A DNA stretch of 64,000 nt from Mycolicibacterium cosmeticum. Its GTDB lineage: Bacteria; Actinomycetota; Actinomycetes; Mycobacteriales; Mycobacteriaceae. The stretch covers positions 1-64,000 of the forward strand of contig JACPVS010000030.1 of the NCBI GenBank assembly GCA_016197365.1, given 5' to 3'. A program made the translations under genes and the position numbers. The notes below the pieces were generated by a model. It was not told where the DNA came from, did no database searches, and was given only the letters and a program-made list of their open reading frames with translations. Below are positions 1 to 9,200 of the stretch, one piece after another (position 1 is the stretch's first letter; every line of letters starts with the position of its first letter).

Positions 1-139
1 AAGCCCGCCCGACCGGTAGCGTCAGGCACGTCGAGGTCTTTCGGATGAGGAGTGTAGGAACCCTCATTTTCGAGAGACCTCGACCTCTATCCCGGCAACG
101 ACGCGCCAACCACCTCTACACCCTCATCTGTGAAGAGCC
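1..139. mobile_element. Possible insertion-sequence end (ISL3-like terminus) interrupting the GMC oxidoreductase gene
   Basis: Read on the minus strand from 139 inward, the sequence starts GGCTCTTCACAGATGAGGGT, which resembles ISL3-family termini (GGCTCTTC start). Two related motifs lie further in, at about 93-63 in the same orientation and 35-60 in the opposite one. Positions 28-50 and 62-86 form a strong imperfect inverted repeat around a short loop. The GMC oxidoreductase frame loses similarity exactly here and stops at 87. No transposase is visible because the window ends. The IS family is inferred from the terminus alone. Confidence 0.4.
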
Positions 140-1661
140 GGTTGTCGTACCCGTTGACCCTGCCGAACGCGTCGGTGGCCTTGCCGCGCACGCATCCACC
201 CAGCGGGTGAACGGTGTTGGGCGCGAACACCTGTCCCGAGAACAGGTCATCGCGATAGTCGACGCCGTTGGCCTGGGTCAGCTTGTCGAAGACGATCTTG
301 GCCCGTTCGATCAGGTGGTCGGTATGACTCTGCGGCCAGTCGATCGTGATCGAATCCGACGCCTTGTCGAAGGTGATGTCGGAGCGGTCGCCGGTCTTGA
401 CCATCACGTAGTACCCCAGCGCATTCGTCTCCACCGGGAGCGGCAGCGAAAACATGCTGGCGTACACCGGGTTCTCCGGGTCGTCGCGGCCGTCCAGGTT
501 GATCATGCCCAGCAGTGACTGCTTGGTGCCCACCGGATCGGTGTCCTTGGTGTTGTGCGCGACCATCACGTCGCCGTTGTTGCCATAGCCGCGGCCGATC
601 TCGTCGGACAGATCGGCCAGCGCACCGGTCTCGCGGGCCCGCAGCAGCAGTTGGTTGGTGCCCAACACGCCCGCCGCGAGATGCAGTTGATCACAACCGA
701 ATTCGTCGCGTGACTGCTCGGCGCCCCATCGGTCGATGCGCCGGGTGGACACCACGTACTCGCCGGATTGCTCCCGGCGGATCCCGGTGACCTCGGTCAG
801 CGGTTGCAGCGTCACCTTCCCGGTCTTGACCGCCTCGGCGATGTAGGTCACATCGACGCTGCCGTCGCGGCCGTAGTTGTTGCCGAACTGGCATTCCCAA
901 TCCAGAGCCGACAACGGCACCTCACCGTTGGCCTCACGCACCATGTAGTCGAACGAATACGCACTGCCGTTGTAGTCGACCTTGTAGCCGGCGGTCTCGG
1001 CGTACATGCGGCCCACCCTGGCGTACTGGAAGTACGGGGTCTGCTCGAACCAGTCCATGTTCCGGTAGCTGATCCGCAGCGCCGTCTTGGCCCGTTCGAC
1101 GTAGGTGCCGAGGAACTCGGCGGGATCGATGTCGGGGAAGGCCGCGCGCACCTGATCCGCGGTCGGGACGGCCGCGATGGCGGCGTTCACCATCGAGCCA
1201 CCACCCACCCCCACACCGCGGAACACGTTATGGGCGCCGTGGGTGTCCTTCTCACAGATGCCGGCCTGCTTGGGCTGGGCACCCGGGTTCTGCGCGGCGA
1301 CCGCGTCGATGGACACCCCCCGGAACGACGTCACGATGCTGGGCGGGACATCGGCGAACCAGCCCGCGCGGTGGTCTGCGGGCAACATCTTGGTGAAACG
1401 TTTGCCGTCCGCGTCGGGGGTGTCCCACAGCCTGCCCCGCTCCAGCACCAGGGTCTCGACACCGGCCTGTCCCAGCCGCAACGCACTGACCCCGCCGCCG
1501 TACCCGCTGCCGATGACGATCGCGCGGTAATGCTTGCGCGTTTCGGGACGATGTTCGGGACGGGAGAGGAGGTACGCACCGGCACCGGCACCACCGAGGG
1601 CGATACCGGTGGCAGCGCCGAGAAATTTACGTCTCGTCAACTTATTCTGCGGTAGTGTCAC
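87..1661 (-). CDS. Tat-exported GMC oxidoreductase (cholesterol oxidase-like), C-terminally truncated
   Basis: This 524-residue flavoprotein starts at GTG 1661. It has a twin-arginine leader (TRRKFLG near residues 9-15, then a hydrophobic segment), so it is probably exported folded with FAD. A Rossmann FAD motif (IGSGYGGG) lies near residue 50. The HPLGGC motif near the C-terminus holds the catalytic histidine of cholesterol-oxidase-type GMC enzymes. After GYDNR the family's final segment (DGSLIPG followed by the Asn-Pro motif with the catalytic Asn) is missing and is replaced by a short unrelated tail. The break coincides with an IS-like terminus, so the gene is probably inactive. It is divergent from alkB, and a joint role in alcohol or sterol oxidation is conceivable but unproven. 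Confidence 0.75.
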   Translation of the reverse strand: MTLPQNKLTRRKFLGAATGIALGGAGAGAYLLSRPEHRPETRKHYRAIVIGSGYGGGVSALRLGQAGVETLVLERGRLWDTPDADGKRFTKMLPADHRAGWFADVPPSIVTSFRGVSIDAVAAQNPGAQPKQAGICEKDTHGAHNVFRGVGVGGGSMVNAAIAAVPTADQVRAAFPDIDPAEFLGTYVERAKTALRISYRNMDWFEQTPYFQYARVGRMYAETAGYKVDYNGSAYSFDYMVREANGEVPLSALDWECQFGNNYGRDGSVDVTYIAEAVKTGKVTLQPLTEVTGIRREQSGEYVVSTRRIDRWGAEQSRDEFGCDQLHLAAGVLGTNQLLLRARETGALADLSDEIGRGYGNNGDVMVAHNTKDTDPVGTKQSLLGMINLDGRDDPENPVYASMFSLPLPVETNALGYYVMVKTGDRSDITFDKASDSITIDWPQSHTDHLIERAKIVFDKLTQANGVDYRDDLFSGQVFAPNTVHPLGGCVRGKATDAFGRVNGYDNRLFTDEGVEVVGASLPG

Positions 1662-1775
1662 ACACGCCCTCTCAGCAAATACGTTCCTGGACGTCGTCCG
1701 CCTTTGCGTTGCGTCAGATTCCAGGTTAAATAGTCTCTACAGCAAACAGCTCGAACCGACCGGCAAGGACTTTAC

Positions 1776-2948
1776 GTGGCAGATCAAGAGGGCCTCCGCG
1801 CGCCGACATGGCGTGACGCGAAGCGATACCTCTGGTTGCTCGGTGCCATTGTTCCCGGCCTGGTTCCCTTTGCGTGGCTACTGGTCAAGCTGACCGGACA
1901 GGAAATTTTCTGGTGGGTGGGTCCGCTCATGGCCTTCATCATCATCCCTGTCGTCGATCACCTGGTGGGAAGCGACGATTCCCGCGCGTCTGAGAAAACC
2001 CTGGAGTGGCTCGAGGACGACGCCTTCTACCGCTGGGTGACTTACCTCTATCTGCCCAACCAATATCTGTCGCTGGTGTTCGCCTGCTGGCTGTGGAGCG
2101 GCGGCGGCTGGGTCACCATGCACGCCGCGGACAAGGCCGCCCTGATGCTCACCGTCGGGATCGTGGGCGGCATCTCGATCAATGCCGCACACGAGCTCGG
2201 CCACCGCCGGGCAAATGCCGAACGCCGCCTGTGCAAGCTCGCGCTGGCGCAGACGGGTTACGGCCACTTCTTCGTGGAGCACAACCGCGGCCACCACGTC
2301 CGGGTCGCGACGGTCGAGGATCCGGCCAGCGCCCGCCTCGGGGAGGCGCTCTGCCACTTCATCCCCCGCTCGGTGGTGGGCGGCGTGCGGTCGGCATGGA
2401 ACCTGGAGAGCGAGCGGCTGGGCCGGGCCGGGACCTCCAAATGGAGCCTGCGCTGGTTCCTTCAGAACGAGGTCATCAACGCCTGGCTCCTGGGCGCCGG
2501 CCTGTTCATCGGGCTCAACGTGTGGTTCGGCATCGTCGTCACCCCCTGGCTGATCGGCCAGGCCGTCATCGGGGTGTGCCTGCTGGAGTCGGTGAACTAT
2601 CTGGAGCACTACGGCCTGCGCCGCCAGCGGCTGGCCAGCGGCCGGTATGAGCGGGTCGGGCCGCAGCACTCCTGGAACAGCGACACACTGATCGCCAACG
2701 TCTTCCTGTTCCACCTGCAGCGCCACTCCGACCACCACTCGAACCCGCAGCGCCGCTATCAGACCCTGCGGCCGTCCGATCAGGCACCGCAGCTGCCCTA
2801 CGGGTACGGCACGATGCTGGTGCTGGCCTGGTGCACGCCGCTGTGGCGGCGGACCATGGATCACCGGGTGCTGGCCCACTACGGCGGCGACGCCGCTCTG
2901 GCGGCGCTCGGTCCCGTCCGTCCGCGTTCCACCGCCGGGCGCACGTAG
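1776..2948 (+). CDS. alkB: AlkB-type alkane 1-monooxygenase
   Basis: This integral-membrane non-haem di-iron hydroxylase of 390 residues would oxidise terminal carbons of alkanes or related chains. All histidine boxes are present: HELGH (139-143), EHNRGHH (168-174) and HSDHH (317-321), plus the AlkB signature NYLEHYG (274-280). Hydrophobic segments fill the N-terminal third and residues 230-270. The GTG start at 1776 has AAGGA about 7 bases upstream. No rubredoxin or rubredoxin reductase gene follows, unlike many alkB operons, so electron donors must be encoded elsewhere. embA starts 75 bases downstream, the place where embC is expected in mycobacteria, so read-through into embAB is possible. 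Confidence 0.88.
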   Translation: MADQEGLRAPTWRDAKRYLWLLGAIVPGLVPFAWLLVKLTGQEIFWWVGPLMAFIIIPVVDHLVGSDDSRASEKTLEWLEDDAFYRWVTYLYLPNQYLSLVFACWLWSGGGWVTMHAADKAALMLTVGIVGGISINAAHELGHRRANAERRLCKLALAQTGYGHFFVEHNRGHHVRVATVEDPASARLGEALCHFIPRSVVGGVRSAWNLESERLGRAGTSKWSLRWFLQNEVINAWLLGAGLFIGLNVWFGIVVTPWLIGQAVIGVCLLESVNYLEHYGLRRQRLASGRYERVGPQHSWNSDTLIANVFLFHLQRHSDHHSNPQRRYQTLRPSDQAPQLPYGYGTMLVLAWCTPLWRRTMDHRVLAHYGGDAALAALGPVRPRSTAGRT

Positions 2949-3023
2949 CGCGGCCACAAAACTCGGGCACCGTCGCGGGTCGCCGGGCGGCACCCATAGT
3001 TACGTCGCCTACTCTCGAGCATC

Positions 3024-6000
3024 GTGCCCGCCAGGACTGCCCGACTCGTAGCCATCATCGCGGGCATCGTCGGCCTGCTGCTGTGTGCGCTGACCCCGCT
3101 ACTTCCGGTCAAACAGACCACCGCCACCATCACCTGGCCCCAAGCCCCCACCGCTGACGGATTCGTCGGAAACCTGACGGCGCCGCTGGTCTCCGGGGCG
3201 CCGCTGGCCCTTGACGTGTCCATCCCTTGCCAGGCCGTCGCCACCCTGCCGGCCTCCGGTGGGCTGGTGTTCTCCACGATTCCGCCCGGCGGTATCGACG
3301 CCACCCGTAACGGGCTGTTCGCCCGGGCCACCACCGACACCGTCTTCGTCGCCTTCCGCGACGCCGTCACCGCCGTCGCGCCGCGCGCCGCGGTCAACTC
3401 GGGCGCCTGCAGCACGCTGCACATCTGGGCCAACGGCGGTGGCGTCGGCGCCGACTTCGTCGGGATCCCCGGCGCGGCGGGCACCGCGGCCATCGAGAAG
3501 AAACCGCAGGTCGCCGGGATCTACACCGACCTCAAGATCGTTGCGCAAGCCGGGCTGAGCGCCCGGGTGGACATCGACACCCGCTTCATCTCCAGGCCGA
3601 CCGCACTCAAGGCCGCCGTCATGGGCCTGGGCGTGCTGAGCGTGCTGATCTCGATCGGGGCGTTGGCGGTGCTGGACCGCCGCACCAGCCACCGCATCGA
3701 GCGCGCGTGGCGACGGTTCTGGCGGGTCCGCCCCGCCACCGGGATCGCCGATATCGCGGTCATCGGCGGGCTGCTGGTGTGGCACGTGATCGGCGCGATC
3801 TCCTCCGACGACGGCTACAACCTGACCATGGCCCGGGTGTCCGGCGAGGCCGGCTACGTCGCCAACTACTACCGCTACTTCGGCGCCTCGGAAGCCCCGT
3901 TCGACTGGTATCAGTCGGTGCTCAGCCACCTCGCCGCGATCAGCACGGCCGGCGTGTGGATGCGCCTGCCCGCGCTGCTGGCAGGCATCGGCACCTGGAT
4001 CCTGTTGTCCCGCTGGCTGATCCCGCGGCTGGGCCGCAAGCTGGCGGTCAACCGGATCGCCGTCTGGACCTCTGCTGCGGTGTTCCTGGCGGCGTGGTTC
4101 CCCTTCAACAACGGTCTGCGGCCCGAACCGCTGATCGCCTTCGGTGTGCTGGCGGCGTGGGCACTCGTCGAATTCACCATCGCGTCGCGCCGGCTGTGGC
4201 CCGCGGCTGCGGCCGTCGTGGTCGCGGTGTTCACCGTGACGTTGGCACCGCAGGGCATCCTGGTGCTGGCTCCGCTGCTGGTCGGGTCCCGGGCCGTGAT
4301 CAGCGTGATCCGGGACCGGCGCGCGGTGCTGCCCGCGCTGTGCGCATTCGCCGCCGCGGCGTCGCTGCTGGCGGTCGTGGTGTTCCGCAGTCAGACGTTG
4401 GCGGGTGTCGCCGAGGCTGTGCGGATCAAGTACACCGTCGGCCCGACGATCTCCTGGTATCAGGAATTCCTGCGCTACTACTTCCTGACGGTGGAGGACA
4501 GTACCGACGGTTCCCTGACCCGCCGGTTCTCCGTGCTGGTGCTGCTGCTGTGCCTGTTCGGCATGATCGCCGTGCTGCTGCGCAAGGGCCGGATCTCCGG
4601 TCTGGCGAGCGGTCCGATGTGGCGGCTGATCGGCATCGCGGGGGTGGGTCTGCTGCTGCTGACCTTCACGCCGACCAAGTGGGCGGTGCAGTTCGGTGCG
4701 TTCGCCGGGATCTCCGGCGCGTTCGGCGCGGTGACGGCCTTCACGTTCGCGCGGGTGGGCCTGCACAGCCGGCGGAACCTGGCGCTGTATGTGACCGCGC
4801 TGCTGTTCGTGCTGGCCTGGGCGACCTCGGGGATCAACGGCTGGTTCTACACCGGCAACTACGGGGTGCCCTGGTTCGACCGGCAGCCGGTGCTGGCCGG
4901 GGCGCCCGTCACGTCCATGTTCCTGGCGCTGGCCATCATCACCGCGGTGCTCGCCGGCTGGCTGCACTTCCGCATCGACTACGCCGGGCACACCGAGGTG
5001 GCCAACACCGGCCGCAACCGCGCCCTGGCCTCGACGCCCCTGCTGATCGTCGCCGTCATCATGGTGGTGCTCGAAGCCGGTTCCATGGCAAAGGGTTTCG
5101 TGCAGCGCTACCCGGCCTACACCACCGCGTCGGCGAATCTGGGCGCGCTGCGCTCCGGACTGTCGGGCACCAGCTGTGCGATGGCCGACGACGTCCTCGT
5201 CGAAGCCGATCCCAATGCCGGTTCGCTGCAACCGGTTCCGGGCCAGACCTACGGCCAGTACGGTCCGCTGGGCGGGGAGAACCCGGTCGGGTTCACCCCC
5301 AACGGCATCAGCGACACCCTGGAACCGCCCAAACCCGTGGTCGCCAACCCGGGCACGGTGAACTCCGACGGCTCCCCCAACAAGCCCAACGTCGGCATCG
5401 CGTACGCCGCGGGCACCGGCGGCGGCTACGGCCCCGTCGGCGTGAACGGCTCGAATGTGTTCCTGCCGTTCGGACTCGACCCCGCGCGCACCCCGGTGAT
5501 GGGCAGCTACAAGGAGAACACGACCGCCGCCAAGGCCACCTCGTCCTGGTACCAGCTGCCCCCGCGCAGCGCCGATCGCCCCCTGGTGACCGTCGCCGCG
5601 GCCGGCGCCATCTGGTACTACGACGAGGAAGGCGAGTTCCACTACGGCCAGTCGCTGAAACTGCAGTGGGGCGTGCACCGGCCCGACGGCAGCTACCAGG
5701 CGCTGGACTCGGTGCAGCCGATCGACGTCTTCGCCCAATTCGCTTGGCGTAACCTGCGGTTCCCACTGGCATGGGCGCCGCCGGAGGCCAATGTGGCACG
5801 ACTGGTGGCCGATGACCCGAACCTCTCGGACGACCAGTGGTTCGGCTTCACCCCGCCGCGGGTGCCCCAGTTGCAGACCGCGCAACAGTTCCTCGGTTCG
5901 CAGACCCCGGTGATGCTGGACATCGCCACCGCCGCGAACTTCCCGTGCCAGCGGCCGTTCGCCGAGCATCTCGGCGTCGCCGAGCTTCCGCAGTACCGCA

Positions 6001-6266
6001 TCCTGCCCAACGTCAAACAAGTGGTGGTGTCGTCGAACATGTGGCAGTCCGCCCAGAAGGGTGGCCCCTTCCTGTTCATCCAGGCGCTGTTGCGCACGTC
6101 GACCATCCCGACGTACCTGCGCAACGACTGGTATCGGGACTGGGGTTCGCTGGAGCGCTACAACCCGGTGGTGCCGCCGGCCCAGGCGCCGGTCGCCCAC
6201 GTCGACGAGGGCACCCAACGGGTGTTCGGCTGGAGTAGGTCCGGACCGATCAGGGCGCTCCCATGA
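3024..6266 (+). CDS. embA: Arabinosyltransferase EmbA
   Basis: EmbA polymerises arabinan of the cell-wall arabinogalactan, using decaprenylphosphoryl-arabinose on the outer face of the membrane and pairing with EmbB. The 1080-residue GT-C protein has an N-terminal membrane segment, a periplasmic loop, the SSDDGY catalytic-type motif near residue 262, many membrane helices to about residue 700, and a C-terminal carbohydrate-binding region. It matches EmbA rather than EmbC or EmbB: the N-terminal VKQTTATITWPQ, the loop GIPGAAGT, and the C-terminus GPIRALP agree with what I remember of M. tuberculosis EmbA. The GTG start lacks an obvious Shine-Dalgarno; TACTCT about 8 bases upstream may be a -10 box for a leaderless message. 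It overlaps embB by ATGA. Confidence 0.95.
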   Translation: MPARTARLVAIIAGIVGLLLCALTPLLPVKQTTATITWPQAPTADGFVGNLTAPLVSGAPLALDVSIPCQAVATLPASGGLVFSTIPPGGIDATRNGLFARATTDTVFVAFRDAVTAVAPRAAVNSGACSTLHIWANGGGVGADFVGIPGAAGTAAIEKKPQVAGIYTDLKIVAQAGLSARVDIDTRFISRPTALKAAVMGLGVLSVLISIGALAVLDRRTSHRIERAWRRFWRVRPATGIADIAVIGGLLVWHVIGAISSDDGYNLTMARVSGEAGYVANYYRYFGASEAPFDWYQSVLSHLAAISTAGVWMRLPALLAGIGTWILLSRWLIPRLGRKLAVNRIAVWTSAAVFLAAWFPFNNGLRPEPLIAFGVLAAWALVEFTIASRRLWPAAAAVVVAVFTVTLAPQGILVLAPLLVGSRAVISVIRDRRAVLPALCAFAAAASLLAVVVFRSQTLAGVAEAVRIKYTVGPTISWYQEFLRYYFLTVEDSTDGSLTRRFSVLVLLLCLFGMIAVLLRKGRISGLASGPMWRLIGIAGVGLLLLTFTPTKWAVQFGAFAGISGAFGAVTAFTFARVGLHSRRNLALYVTALLFVLAWATSGINGWFYTGNYGVPWFDRQPVLAGAPVTSMFLALAIITAVLAGWLHFRIDYAGHTEVANTGRNRALASTPLLIVAVIMVVLEAGSMAKGFVQRYPAYTTASANLGALRSGLSGTSCAMADDVLVEADPNAGSLQPVPGQTYGQYGPLGGENPVGFTPNGISDTLEPPKPVVANPGTVNSDGSPNKPNVGIAYAAGTGGGYGPVGVNGSNVFLPFGLDPARTPVMGSYKENTTAAKATSSWYQLPPRSADRPLVTVAAAGAIWYYDEEGEFHYGQSLKLQWGVHRPDGSYQALDSVQPIDVFAQFAWRNLRFPLAWAPPEANVARLVADDPNLSDDQWFGFTPPRVPQLQTAQQFLGSQTPVMLDIATAANFPCQRPFAEHLGVAELPQYRILPNVKQVVVSSNMWQSAQKGGPFLFIQALLRTSTIPTYLRNDWYRDWGSLERYNPVVPPAQAPVAHVDEGTQRVFGWSRSGPIRALP

Positions 6267-9200
6267 AAGAAGACATGAAGATCACCCGCTGGGTGGCGAT
6301 CATCGCCGGGCTCATCGGCTTCCTGTGTGCGGTGGCCACCCCGCTGCTGCCGGTGGTGCAGACCACGGCGACGCTGAACTGGCCGCAGGCGGGCCAGCTG
6401 AACAGTGTCACCGCGCCGCTGATCACCCAGACCCCGGTCCAGCTGACGGCGACGGTGCCGTGTGACGTGATCCGGTCGGTGCCGCCGGCCGGGGCGCTGG
6501 TGCTGGGCACTGCCCCCAAGTCAGGTAAGCAGGCCGCGCTCAACGCGTTGTTCGTCAACGTCAGCGCCTCCCGCGTCGACATCACCGACCGCAATGTGGT
6601 GATCGCCAGCGTCCCGCGCGCGAAAGCCGCTGCGTGCCAGCGCATCGAGATCACCTCGTCCGCGGACGGCACGTTCGCCACCTTCGTCGGGCTCCCGGGT
6701 GCCGGCGGGCTGGGGGCACCTCCCGCTAGCGGGGGAGAGCGCAGCGACTCGGGGAGTGTCACCGATGGGAAGGACCTCCGTACCGGGTTCCCCGACCCGA
6801 ACCTGCGCCCGACGATCGTCGGGGTGTTCACCGACCTGACCGGACCTGCACCGCAGGGGCTTTCGCTGTCGGCGACCATCGACACCCGGTTCACCACCAA
6901 ACCCACCGCACTCAAGCTCGCCGCGATCCTGCTGGGCATCGTGGCCACCGTGGTGGCGCTGTTCGCGTTGTGGCGGCTGGACCAGACCGACGGTCGCCGT
7001 ATGCAGCGGATCATCCCGACCCGCTGGCGCACGGTGACACCGGTGGACGGTGTCGTGGTCGGTGGGTTCCTGCTGTGGCATGTGATCGGCGCCAACTCGT
7101 CCGACGACGGCTACATCCTGCAGATGGCCCGCGTCGCCGACCACGCCGGCTACATGTCGAACTACTTCCGCTGGTTCGGCAGCCCGGAGGACCCGTTCGG
7201 CTGGTTCTACAACCTGCTCGCGCTGATGACCCACATCAGCGACGCCAGCATCTGGATGCGGTTGCCGGACCTGGTGTGCGCGTTGGTGTGCTGGCTGCTG
7301 CTCTCCCGTGAGGTGCTGCCCCGGCTGGGGCCCGCCGTCATCGCGAGCAGGCCCGCGCTGTGGGCCGCGGGTTTCGTGCTGATGGGCGCATGGATGCCGT
7401 TCAACAACGGTCTGCGCCCGGAGGGTCAGATCGCCACCGGCGCCCTGATCACCTACGTGCTGATCGAACGGGCCGTCATCTCCGGCCGGCTCATGCCCGC
7501 GGCGATGGCGATCATCTCGGCCGCCTTCACCCTCGGCATCCAGCCGACCGGGCTGATCGCGGTGGCCGCCCTGCTGGCCGGTGGCCGCCCGGTACTGCGC
7601 ATCCTGGTGCGGCGGCGGCGCCAGGTCGGGCTGTGGCCGCTGATCCTGCCGCTGCTGGCTGCGGGCACGGTGATCCTGTGCGTCGTGTTCGCCGATCAGA
7701 CGCTGGCAACGGTGTTGGAGGCCACCAGGATTCGCACCGCCATCGGGCCCAGCCAGGAGTGGTACACCGAGAACCTGCGCTACTACTACCTGATCCTGCC
7801 GACGGTGGACGGCTCGGTCTCGCGCCGGTTCGGCTTCATGATCACGGCGCTGAGCCTGTTCGCCTCGATGTTCATCATGTTGCGCCGCAAGCGGATTCCC
7901 GGGGTGGCCCGCGGTCCGGTGTGGCGGCTGATGGGCATCATCTTTGCGACCGTCTTCTGCCTGATGTTCACCCCCACCAAGTGGGTGCACCACTTCGGCC
8001 TGTTCGCCGCGGTGGGCGCGGCCATGGCGGCGGTGGTGACGGTGCTCGCCTCCCGTGTGGTGCTGCGTTCGGCGCGCAACCGGATGGCGTTCGCGGCGGC
8101 CGTGCTGTTCGTGCTGGCGCTGTGCTTCGCCACCACCAACGGCTGGTGGTACGTGTCCAGCTACGGGGTGCCGTTCAACAACGACAAACCCGCGATCGGT
8201 GGGATCACCGTCAGCGCGATCTTCTTCGCGCTGTTCCTGATTGCCGCGGTGTGGGCGTTCTGGCTGCACCTGGCGCCCCGCGACCGTCCCGAGAGCCGGG
8301 TGGTGCGGTGGGTGACGGCCGCGCCCGTGCCGATCGCGGCCGGCTTCATGGTGACCGTGTTCGTGGCGTCCATGCTGTTCGGTGTGGTGCGCCAGCACGG
8401 CACCTATACCAATGCGTCGTCGAACGTCGAGGCGCTCGCGGGCGGCTGCGGGCTGGCCGACAGCGTGCTGGTCGAGCCGGATCCCAACGAGGGTTTCCTA
8501 ACCGCGTTACCGGGTGACTACGGCCCGCTGGGCCCGCTGGGCGGCGTCAAGCCGGTCGGCTTCGCGCCCAACGGCGTACCGGATCACATTGTCGCCGAGG
8601 CGATCCGGCTGTCCCTGCCGATGCCGGGCACCGACTACGACTGGGATGCGGCGGTGAAGTTGAAGGTCCCCGGAATCAACGGCTCGACCGTGCCCCTGCC
8701 CTACGGCCTGGACCCGACCAAGGTGCCGCTGGCAGGCAGCTTCGCCGAGGGTCCGTCGCAGCAGGAGGCCCGGTTGGCCTCAGCCTGGTACCAGCTGCCG
8801 CCGCGGGATGCCGCGCATCCGCTGGTGGTCGTCACCGCGGCCGGCACCATCACCGGCAACAGCATCTTCAACGGCCTCACCCAGGGCCAGCCCGTGCAGC
8901 TCGAGTACGGCAAGCCCGGGGCCGACGGCGCTCCGGTGGCCGCGGGACGGCTGACGCCGTATGACATCGGCCCACTGCCGTCGTGGCGCAACCTGCGGTA
9001 TGACCGCGACCAGATCCCGGCCGACGCCACGTTCGTTCGCGTGGTGGCCGAGGACAAGTCGCTGTCCCAGGGTGACTGGGTGGCCATCACCCCGCCGCGG
9101 GTGCCGCAGATGAAGACGATCCAGGAGTACATCGGGTCCCAACAGCCCGTGCTGCTGGACTGGGCCGTCGGCCTGGCGTTCCCGTGCCAGCAGCCGATGC

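Noticed and set aside
3099..6218. Long open frame antisense to embA
   Set aside because: GC-rich shadow frame with His/Arg/Gly-rich low-complexity translation and no domain; embA itself is unmistakable.
3024..6266. Identification of this gene as embC
   Set aside because: N-terminal and C-terminal segments match EmbA and not EmbC.
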